From Phlebotomus papatasi (Eukaryota > Arthropoda > Insecta > Diptera > Psychodidae), in NCBI RefSeq assembly GCF_024763615.1, contig NC_077225.1, positions 372,001-436,000 on the forward strand: DNA of 64,000 bases. The letters are read 5' to 3'. The translations under genes were made by a program, and so were the position numbers. Below, in pieces: positions 25,212-33,559 of the stretch. The stretch's first letter is position 1. Each line of letters opens with the position of its first letter. The notes below the pieces were generated by a model that was not told the origin of the DNA, ran no database searches, and worked only from the letters and a program-made list of their open reading frames with translations.

Positions 25212-26340
25212 ATCCAGCTCCAGAAATACTTAGGGAAGTACCGGTGGAAGAGGAATTTCTTGGCAATACAAGAGGTAAGGGATTTGTGGTACTCTCTTGC
25301 TGAGTGGCAATGGCAACTGACTGAGACCTTGATTTTTCATTTGAAAAAGCAATATGCAAAAGGTGATTATGTTTTTGCGAGCATTCCTTGCACGCCTGAT
25401 AGTTACATGAATCAATTGAATGAGAATCTATCAAACAATTTAAGCAAAGCTTAAGGCTCTTAACAACTTCTGCCCTATCCTTGTGAGGCAAACCCAAAAA
25501 CTTCCTACATTTATAAAGCCTATGAGGATTCTTTTTGCAATACTGACAATTTTCTTTTTTATTGCTTACAACACAAGTGGACGCCTTATTTGACTTACTG
25601 CGCGATTGTTGTTGTTGATTAGGCACGGTAGGTGGGCACGAGTCGAGCTGACGGCATCTCTTGTTGAGGAAGTCATCGAAATCTTTCCACGTCGGAACAC
25701 CATCTGGCTGCTTTTCACTCCAAGCTTCTTGTGTCTGGGAGTCAAGGTGCTTCAAGGTCAGGTGGATTAACCAAGGATCCCTTTCCTTGACATTTAAAGC
25801 ATCAGTTGCCTCCAAGCACTGCGTTGTTGATGCCTGAAGCTGCCTCAGAGCTACTGCATCAGGTTTGGTGATCTGTGGTTGCTTCAAGAATCTCTCAAAA
25901 TGTGAAGTGATGATCATCATCTTGTCCTCATAGCGCTTTACCAGTCTTTCCCAAGCGATGTCGAAATTTGAGTCCGTTATCTCAAGGTTCTTGAAAAGCC
26001 CATACGCATCTCCGCTGGTAGACGTGAGTAAGTAGTGCATTTTTTGTGATTTGGACAAGGTCCTGTCATTTCCCACACTGGATATGAAGAGATTCTTAAA
26101 TGAGTGCCAATCAGCGTAGGATCCACTGAACATTGGGAGCTTTATGGGCTCCAATTTGGCCCTACGCTCTGCTGTGGAATTGTGTCTGGCACCATCTTCT
26201 TCTCTGTTGGTAATTGAGTCACTTCTGGATATCTCCAACATTCTTTGAAATTCCTCCCTTTGCGCAGATAAAATTTCTTTGAGCTTTACCTCCTCACTAA
26301 TTCTTTGCTGCCTTTGCTCCTTCATCTGTTGAGTCATCAA
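25183..26340 (-). pseudogene. BEL-3 gag core and zinc knuckles
   Basis: 385 open codons. The DUF1759-type gag core is recognised from LPMFSGSYADWHSFKNLF (~residue 74). CCHC-like clusters follow at CQYCKKNPHRLYKC, CLNCLIDSHSIDSC and CKECSQKHNHLLH. The N-terminal part is a Gln/Glu-rich likely coiled coil. The frame opens without its own ATG, because the real N-terminus lies in the overlapping upstream frame (26337-26678). A one-base shift lies near 26350. Confidence 0.88.
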
Positions 26341-26678
26341 TGTAACAAGAGAAGCAATGCTGTGCTGGCACTGCCTGATTCACCAAGTTCCTCACTGATA
26401 TTCAGGCCGGTAGACTCCGAAGATTTTGAGGTTAATTTGGCCAAAAGTGTACTGATGGTCATTTCAACCTCAAGGCATCCATCTAGAAAGGCTGATAATT
26501 CATCCTGTTCTTTCGTCTTAGTCTCCGGTGGGGCTTCATTGATTATCTCAGACTGTAAAGCTTGAAATTTCTTTTCAATGCGCTCAAGAGTGTCTCTGGT
26601 GGCCAGCAGTTCGACCTCAGCTCCCTGTTCATTCAACTTCCCAGGAGTTATATGGTATTTCTCGATGACATTCTTCAC
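26337..26678 (-). pseudogene. BEL-3 gag N-terminus
   Basis: 113 codons starting from ATG at 26678. It contains charged heptad-like segments (ATRDTLERIEKKFQALQ) typical of the coiled-coil start of BEL/Pao gag. It ends by frameshift where the 25183-26340 frame takes over. The primer site and LTR lie upstream, beyond the inserted element. Confidence 0.75.
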
Positions 26679-26800
26679 AATCGTGACCTGTATCCTTTGT
26701 TTGGCATGGTGCTGGTCCCGAAGGTTCGCGGAAACTTCGTATTTTACATTTCGTATTTTACATCTTCGTATTGCACATTTCGTATTGCGGAAACTTCGTA

Positions 26801-27660
26801 TTAGGTGAGATTCTTAACAATCTCACCTACTATAATCCTAACAAAATCTCATGTCCTCCGATTGGCCCCAAACTTTGCCAGAATGTGTTTTGACACTTCC
26901 TGATCACGAATATATGGATGGCTAAAAACCGTTCCCGTCCGTCCGTCCGTCCGTCCGTCCGTCCGGTCGCTCTTTGGAGCTTAATAGCTCCTAAACTAAA
27001 AGAGATATCGACTTGCGGTTTTCGGCAAAGGTTATATATCGTATGAAAATTGCAACTTGGTGCATTGACCCCCCACCCCCACCCCTCCTTCCGCCATTTT
27101 GAATACCACCCTTTTTTGTTTTCTTAATGGCTCCGCCCCTATGACATCGATTGGGCTCAAATTTTAGAATGTTATAGGTGGGCCTTAGGGCTTTCCATCA
27201 ATACCAAACTTAAGGTCCCCCGACCCCCCTGATCCGAGCTATAAGGGTCCAAAAAAAATTTCTTAAAATGGCCATAACTCCGGTTCTAATTGTCAGAATT
27301 TAAAAAATGGGGGCTTTTTGGAAAGCTCTCGTGAAATGCCACTTCCCTTTCTAACATCGCAAGTTCGTAAAACTACCGCTAGGGGCGCTATTATTAAAAA
27401 GAAAATTTTTAAATCTTAAAAGTTAAATAACTCAAAAATTCCTTATGCAATAGAGCTGAAATTTTAGTATGTTGTAGCCGTTGATTATACCTATCAAACA
27501 AAAAAACCTTAAGTCGATCCATAACCCCTGACCCGAGCTATAAGGGATCAAAGTTCGAATATTGACCGGCCTCTATCTCCGGTTCTAATTAACATAGCGA
27601 CCTAAATTTTACCTTTTTGGTTTCGTATCGATGAGCACTTTCAGATGGAAGTTCAAAAAG
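26801..27660 (+). repeat. Partial copy (copy A) of the TTAGGTGAGATTC element
   Basis: About 850 bp nearly identical to 29200-30045, starting with the hairpin TTAGGTGAGATTCTTAAC plus AATCTCACCTAC. It contains a (CCGT)n run at 26936-26964 and the words TCTCCGGTTCTAATT and GAAATTTTAGTATGTT. Similarity stops sharply at GATGGAAGTTCAAAAAG (27660). The expected right end is missing. Confidence 0.85.
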
Positions 27661-28220
27661 TCCCCATACCAAGGCCAAGCTCACAGACGACGAGCAACCG
27701 AACCAGTAAAAGGCCTTGCTTGGAGCGGGAGGAGGGAAATATGAAGTTGCTGCGAACAGGGAAGGGATAGCCGAGCCATTGCCGCTCTGTATTATTATTA
27801 TTATTATTGGATATGTGATAGAGGTAGTCCAAGTGAACATTTCGTCCTTTGACACCGTGCATTTTGATTTCGTTAAAACTATTAAAAATTGACTAGATTT
27901 CGAGCAAAAATCACTGAAGACTAATTGGACATGAATCACAGAACCAAGTTTTACCAATTTCGAAGCCCCATTTAATAACTTAGGCCCCATTTTCGAAGCA
28001 AAATATCGGAGTCCATTTGACATTTCAAAATTTAGGTTATTTTTCGTTCTTCTAGCGATTTTAATCATTTCTTGGACTGTTTTCACTAGTTTTTCATCAC
28101 TATATGTTAAAAAATTACTTATTTTAAGGAATTTGTGTGGTAGTTCCCCCGACACCTAAAGCTTATAAAACTACAATTCTATTATTTTATTGGTTGATAT
28201 GCTTGCATGAAATGTATGAA
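27661..28220. other. Unassigned segment with (ATT)n microsatellite
   Basis: This sequence lies between the truncated copy A and the right inverted repeat of the TIR element. It has a TATTATTATT run near 27791-27808. A 188-codon minus-strand open frame spans it but has only a GTG start, no recognisable domain, and crosses the microsatellite. I do not call it a gene. Confidence 0.5.
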
Positions 28221-28377
28221 AGACGAAATGTGAAATACGAAATAGTAAAATACGAAATGTGCTGAAATACGAAGTTTCCGCAATACGAAATGTGCAATAC
28301 GAAGATGTAAAATACGAAATGTAAAATACGAGGTTTCCCAATCCCGGTCCCGAAGATTAATCTGCCTTCTATACGAA

Positions 28378-28386
28378 GAAGGACCA
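28378..28386 (-). other. BEL-3 primer-binding site (tRNA-Tyr type)
   Basis: On the minus strand the presumed LTR end ...TTCTCAACA (28389) is followed two bases later by TGGTCCTTC. This matches the first nine bases of the tRNA-Tyr primer site seen complete in BEL-1. Confidence 0.6.
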
Positions 28387-28388
28387 AG

Positions 28389-29199
28389 TGTTGAGAATTT
28401 TGGCTCACCTAAAGTAAATGACAATTTCTCCTGTTAGCCAATTCCCTGCTCTTATGGAATAGATTCCCTGATCTCTGAATTACCTAAATTAGACAATAAT
28501 TTCCTTCAATTAGCTCTGGCTCCTGCACACAAGGGGAATATCACCAAGTCTCTCAATTACCTGGAAAATATGCGAAATAAATTGGAACAATTCCTCAATC
28601 CGGGAGAACGGATCAACGATTTGAAACTGCTGCTTTTTTTCTTCCACTAATGCTATATTTAAAACACTCCTCCTTCAAGACTACACTCACAAATTTTAAT
28701 TTTTTCCTTGCCACTGCCCTAGAAACGTGCTTCCTCATGGATTTTTTCACAAAGACTCTCGGAACTAAAAATCCAACGGTAAATAACCACCATTGCTAAA
28801 CTTTTTCACTTGCAACTTTTGCAGGCATGCAAGCCTATATGAAATACTATCATGAATTGCTCAATAAGCTTTAAATTTAAAAGTGATAACGTTCAATTCT
28901 AAACAACGATGATCGGTCATCTTTTGAGAAAGCTGATCGAAATTCGCCTATTTTTATTGATTTGAATAGCTGATTTTCAGTGTTTCCCATTTGATGATAT
29001 GACATTTATTCAAAAAGGTGAAAAGTGTTTTCAGATTTAACAATAAATTCTATCAGATGTCTGTGGAGAACTTTTTGCTCAGATCTAAAGAGTATTCTGA
29101 GAGCCAAATCTTGCAACTTTTCACGATTTTCCACAAGAAAATCGAGTAAAAAGTCTTCGTCATTTCATCTACTAGAAACACTGAAAAAAACGTCGCATA
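28389..29199 (-). repeat. Partial 5' LTR of BEL-3
   Basis: This sequence lies upstream of the primer site on the minus strand and ends in CA at 28389. No second copy is present, so it is identified by position only. It ends at 29199, where the TTAGGTGAGATTC element begins. No coding potential was seen. Confidence 0.45.
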
Positions 29200-30576
29200 T
29201 TAGGTGAGATTCTTAACAATCTCACCTACTATAATCCTAACAAAATCTCATGTCCTCCAATCGGCCCCAAACTTTGCCAGAATGTGTTTTGACACTTCCT
29301 GATCACGAATATATGGATGGCTAAAAACCGTTCCCGTCCGTCCGGCCGGCCGCTCTTTGGAGCTGAATAGCTCCTAAACTAAAAAAGATATCGACTTGCG
29401 GTTTTCGGCAAAGGTTATATATCGCATGAAAATTGCAACTTGGTGCATTGACCCCCCACACCCCACCCCTCCTTCCGCCATTTTGAAGACCACCCTTTTT
29501 TGTTTTCTTAATGGCTCCACCCCTATGGCATCGATCGGGCTCAAATTTTAGTATGTTATAGCTGGGCCTTAGAGCTTTCCATCAATACCAAACTTAAGGT
29601 CCCCCGCCCCCCTGACCCGAGCTATAAGGGTCCAAAAAAAATTTCTTAAAATGGCCATAACTCCGGTTCTAATTGTCAGAATTTAAAAAGTGAGGGCTTT
29701 TTGGAAAGCTCTCATGAAATGCCACTTCCCCTTATAACATCGCAAGTTCATAAAACCACCGCTAGGGGCGCTATTATTAAAAAGAAAATTTTTAAATCTT
29801 AAAAGTTAAATAACTCAAAAATTCCTTATGCAATCGAGCTGAAATTTTAGTATGTTGTAGCCGTTGATTATACCTATCAAACAAAAAAAAACTTTAAGTC
29901 GATCTAAAACCCCTGACCCGAGCTGTAAGGGGTCAAAGTTCGAACATTGACCGGCCTCTATCTCCGGTTCTAATTAACATAGCGACCTAAATTTTACCTT
30001 TTTGGTTTCGTATCGATGAGCACTTTCAGATGGAAGTTCAAAAAGCCACCACAGGTGGCGCAGTGATAGCGTCAAATTTCATCGAAATTCAAAGTAATTT
30101 TTCTCAAAAACGGCATTGTGAAAGTTAATGAAATTTTAGTATGTTGTGGTCCAGTCTAAGACGTTTCCAAAATGGTGCGTATGTGCGCTGTGGTTAAAAC
30201 AGAACCGGAGATATGAGGGGTCAAATTTCACAAAATTTAAAAAATCATATCTCCGGTTCTATGTGACCGATTTTGATGAATGAGGGCTTAAACGAAAGAT
30301 CTCACTAAATGCTACAACTTTCTAGAATATTTGAACTTCGTGGCACCAACACCAGAGGCGCAACAGTCGAAAAACCAATTTCAATATCACATAACCTCAA
30401 TTATCTCGACTGTCGCTAAACTGATTTTGATGATTACTTCGACACAATTGTAGAGCACATTTGTCTCTACATTTTGTCCATACATCATTTTCCACTCAGA
30501 CTACGCTATCACTCCGATTTTGCCGTTTAAGTGTGAAAAAGTTGATTTTTCCCATAATAACGCTTTGAAATCACTC

Positions 30577-31272
30577 ACAAGGGAAGTACTCGAGTCATCA
30601 AATTCAGAAAAATCTGAGGCTTTGCTCAACTACGCATAAAGGCATCAAATTAAACGTGGTATATTCAAAAAGTGCGAAATCGGGTTAATTTTTTTTTAAA
30701 AATTCCCCAAAGTTGAAAATGACACCTTACGCAGTACATAATAAAGAAAATTCGTATGGGACTGCATGCGGCGCTGGCTCAGCGGTAGCGCACCGGGCGT
30801 TCAACGGGAGTGCCGTGGGTTCAATCCCCTGGCTCCGTCTGTTTTTTTTTTCCTTTTAATATCTTTTTTTTTTTCAATTAAAAATTCTATTCTTTATTAA
30901 GTAGTATTATTGTAGTGTAAATTGCTTATCTAGAGTGCTGAATTAAAATCCCCAACAAATTTTTAAAAGCGATCAAAGTGCATCCCATAATTTATCAAAT
31001 AATCAATTTACTAGTAGAAAAATAAAAAAACCTGTATGTACTTACAATCAGCTATCTGAGGATCGTTGTAAATATTATTTAAAGTTTTTATTGAAATTTT
31101 ATAAAAGATTAGAAAGGTCGAAGACCCAAACCAATTTTTTTTTTTGGAAAAATTCATTTGGAAACCTGTGCTCAAATAAATGTTTAAGGCACACTTGTAA
31201 TCCATATGCTCTCGTTATGGTACTTTCTGTTTTAATCATTACCGAAATCCACAATACACGAATTAGTTTTTT
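30577..31272 (+). repeat. Left arm of long palindrome
   Basis: The segment from ACAAGGGAAGTACTCGAG to the T-run near 31272 is inverted-repeated at 31278-31311 joined to 42639-43275. Matching landmarks include CATAATAAAGAAAATTCGTA, the tRNA-like unit, and CTTTCTAATCTTTTATAAAA on the other strand. The inner part (31190-31260) is more diverged. Confidence 0.88.
30765..30851 (+). ncRNA. tRNA-like Pol III unit in left palindrome arm
   Basis: Box A-like TGGCTCAGCGGTAGC lies at 30775-30789 and box B-like GGTTCAATCC at 30818-30827. A run of ten T follows at 30842-30851, a typical Pol III terminator. The acceptor strands do not pair and the T stem is weak, so it is not a normal tRNA. It resembles the head of a tRNA-derived SINE. 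Transcription is inferred, not shown. Confidence 0.55.
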
Positions 31273-32239
31273 TTTAACTAATTAGTGAATATGGATTTCA
31301 GTAAAGAAATGTGTTCAAGATGAACATGCACCTTCAATTACTATTAAATTAGTGAAATTTGTAACTCCCACTTTTTAGGTAGATAAGACCGAAAAATCAA
31401 ATTTAATATATTTTAGGGTACTTTAGAGATATTAAATTACTAGTATTGATATGTAAGAATCCTTTATTCCTTGCAAGGATACTAAAATTTTCACTTTAAA
31501 CTTTTTTATATTTTGGCCTATTCGAAGACGAAAATTCTAATAACACGCAAAAGGTTACCTATGCTTTTTGAGGATATGAAATATCATGAAAGGATTTAAG
31601 GACTCTTACCAACTTTTTAGAGATACAAACTAATAGTCAAGTACGATTTTACATCTTAAAGCATTATAGTTTAGCCAAAAACTAGGGGATAGTTTGAGCC
31701 AATTTTATACCAAAAATTCATAAAAGTGACAATTTTTATGGGCTAATTTCTAAGACTTTCCTTAATATTTTATATATTTAAACTATACCAACTAATTTTT
31801 GGGTCCTTTAATTACAATATTACAAGAAAAGGATCAACTTAGATAACAAAATTATAGTAAATATTTAAGTTTTTCTTTAGTCTTACGAGTCATTTCATCA
31901 TAAAAACATCAAAATTAGCCTAACTTTACGAGGATATTGTAGAGAAATGGGAATATACAGTAGAAAAATAGGATAAACACACCATTATAGAGATTTTAAG
32001 GAATCCCATAAGCTAAACCTAACATCATTTGGTCCACTAGTTTACAAGAAAATAGCATTTAAAGACAAAGAAAAATCAGGTCAATAAGACAACTGATCGG
32101 CTAAAGTCAATGACTCTAGTGCATTCACACTCTGTGTCAGCAGCGGTCAGCAAATTTTTTCTGTTACAATTAAGAATTGCACTTTTGGTAATGACGCACA
32201 TAGAATTTGTCAAGTGAAAGTGGGAGAAAGTGATTTTTG

Positions 32240-32247
32240 TATAAAAG
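32240..32247 (+). promoter_or_regulatory. BEL-2 TATA box
   Basis: TATAAAAG in the 5' LTR. Transcription would start about 25-30 bases downstream, near 32270. AATAAA at 32264-32269 lies next to the predicted start and would serve as the poly(A) signal in the 3' LTR copy. Confidence 0.75.
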
Positions 32248-32372
32248 GGTGAAAATTTTCAATAATAAATCAGATTGCAATATCCCAGCTATCGGAGTTT
32301 TTCTTCAGTTCAGCAGCACGAAAGTAAGTAGTGCTTATTTACAGATTGCATCTCCCATTGGCCAGAATTATC

Positions 32373-32813
32373 GGCAATACTCTGCCTAAAATCTATCAGC
32401 GGCCAATTGGCTCCCAACTGCCATAAGGACAACGGCTTCTCCTCAAGGAGCCTTACGATCGAGGGCAGATTTTCAAGGATATTTCTTGGGTAAATTCCTG
32501 TTGAGGAATTTATTCTCCAGAGGCATTTATTTGCCGGACTGCGAGATTAGGAAATTTATTTCCCGATCTCGAATTAAAACTCTCTCGAGGCACCCCCGGG
32601 GGTAGCCTACACAAGGGGGCATCACTGCCTTAAGCCCGGTGGCTCGAAAGAGCCGTTACTAGAGGCCGTGAAAACAGCCGAGAGTCAGTCCGAAAGGAGA
32701 ACGAATTCCCCAGAAATTCCCAAGAATATTCTTATCAGAGCAAGGGAATAGTCTGACCGGATTCGGACTATCCTCTTCCTCTTGCTTCGGCTCTCTAGCT
32801 GAACGGAGCCGAA
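32373..32813 (+). promoter_or_regulatory. Hairpin cluster in R/U5 of BEL-2
   Basis: About twelve stems are visible. They include GGCAATACTCTGCC (32373), AATTCC with GGAATT (about 32495-32512), GGCATTTATTTGCC (32522), GAGAT with ATCTC enclosing GGAAATTTATTTCC (about 32543-32570), GGCATCACTGCC (about 32618), GGCTCGAAAGAGCC (GNRA-type loop, 32641), TCCGAAAGGA (about 32689) and a terminal CGGCTC with GAGCCG. All lie between the predicted splice donor and acceptor. Confidence 0.75.
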
Positions 32814-32816
32814 TCA

Positions 32817-32826
32817 TGGTCCTTCG
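32817..32826 (+). other. BEL-2 primer-binding site (tRNA-Tyr type)
   Basis: TGGTCCTTCG directly follows the LTR end and matches the first ten bases of the complement to tRNA-Tyr. Similarity to the longer BEL-1 site ends there. Confidence 0.75.
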
Positions 32827-32890
32827 GCCTACTTGAACAAAAAGTAGCCTTATTTTCTTCGGCCTAACAAAGATTTGAATTATCTTACAG

Positions 32891-33495
32891 TGGCCTCATC
32901 ATCATCATCGACCGTTCATCCCCAAGAAGAGGAACCCTACCGCCCAACTACACCGGACATCCCCAAGGAGGTTAAAAAACAACTGGTGGAGAAGTGGCTT
33001 AGAGAGACATCCAAAAAACACTCACCGAAAACACTGCCCCGCATACCCAAGAAGACTGGCGATAAGACAGCAAAGCCATCAGCAGCTCGCTACAAGTCTC
33101 CCCTAGAAGAGGTTGAGGGGTTATATTCTGGAGAAAGGAAGACCTTACCTCGCCAGGAACGACCACCCAGACAACATCCGAGAGAAAGAAGGAACCGTCT
33201 TCCTGGTCCTCAACGGTACGTGCCGTTTCTGGAGACTCCAGATTTTAGGGAAGCCCAAGCCAAGTACCAGCACACTCAGCCGACTCCATTAAACCACCAT
33301 AGGGACGTCCAACAACAGGAGTCGATCACGATAACCATCCCCAACGCATTGGGGAACTTGACGGCACTCCGCAATCTTCTCCCTCTGAAGACACCAACAA
33401 CAAGTCAGAAGAAGGGGAGGAAACGATCTGGCAAACAAGTGAGAATCCGCCAGCTCAAAGCCATAATTCGCAAATTAAAATCGAAAAAGAATTAA
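32891..33495 (+). CDS. BEL-2 leader protein, start codon created by splicing
   Basis: An open frame runs from 32848 to the TAA at 33493-33495 and contains no ATG at all. Splicing from donor 32324 to acceptor 32890 would supply AUG across the junction and give about 201 residues. The protein begins with a Ser run, is rich in Pro, Arg, Lys and Gln, and ends in a strongly basic tail (KKGRKRSGKQVRIR then RKLKSKKN). No known domain is recognised. It is in a different frame from gag-pol-env and ends 64 bases before its ATG. A nucleic-acid-binding or nuclear accessory role is possible but unproven. It could also be a relic of gag, but the codon use and uninterrupted frame favour a real product. Confidence 0.65.
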
Positions 33496-33559
33496 GGTGT
33501 AATTTCACACAAGAAAGAATAAATCTATTGGAACATTACTCACTCTTCTTATTTTCACC

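Larger units (their letters stand above)
26714..28355. mobile_element. TIR element with TTCGTATT-rich ends inserted in BEL-3
   Basis: The 10-base sequence GGTCCCGAAG occurs at 26714-26723 and 28346-28355, consistent with a target duplication. Inside it, 26730-26799 and 28265-28340 are near-perfect inverted repeats made of repeated TTCGTATT, ACATTTCGTATT and GGAAACTTCGTA words. The 9-10 base duplication would fit a Mutator-like element, but no transposase is visible. A copy of another repeat (26801-27660) is nested inside. The class is uncertain. Confidence 0.6.
20841..29199 (-). mobile_element. BEL-3: defective BEL/Pao retrotransposon
   Basis: A minus-strand gag-pol cassette runs from about 26680 down to 21259 in the order gag, protease, reverse transcriptase, RNase H, integrase, DUF5641. 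It is broken by at least two frameshifts and one in-frame stop. A tRNA-Tyr-type primer site and the end of a 5' LTR lie at 28378-28389, separated from gag by a TIR element inserted at 26714-28355. The 5' LTR appears cut at 29199 by another element, and the 3' LTR appears cut at 20840 at the satellite edge. No target duplication can be defined. Confidence 0.85.
31312..32816 (+). repeat. BEL-2 5' LTR
   Basis: It starts TGTTCAAGATGAACA, a short inverted repeat similar to the BEL-1 LTR start, and ends GGAGCCGAATCA. The TATA box TATAAAAG is at 32240-32247 and AATAAA at 32264-32269. A splice-donor consensus AAA|GTAAGTA has its GT at 32324-32325. From 32373 on, the R/U5 part is full of short hairpins. 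Confidence 0.95.
32324..32890 (+). other. Predicted LTR/leader intron of BEL-2
   Basis: The donor is ACGAAA|GTAAGTAG and the acceptor TTATCTTACAG|TGG, length 567 nt. Joining A32323 to TG at 32891-32892 creates an AUG with G at -3 and G at +4. This AUG is in frame with the downstream 201-codon leader ORF, which otherwise has no AUG. The intron removes the hairpin cluster and the primer site. Confidence 0.7.

Noticed and set aside
27589..28155. 188-codon minus-strand open frame between copy A and the TIR element
   Set aside because: Non-ATG start, crosses an ATT microsatellite and the edge of a repeat; no recognisable domain.
30765..30851. A functional tRNA gene
   Set aside because: Box A and box B are present, but the acceptor strands do not pair and the anticodon stem fails.
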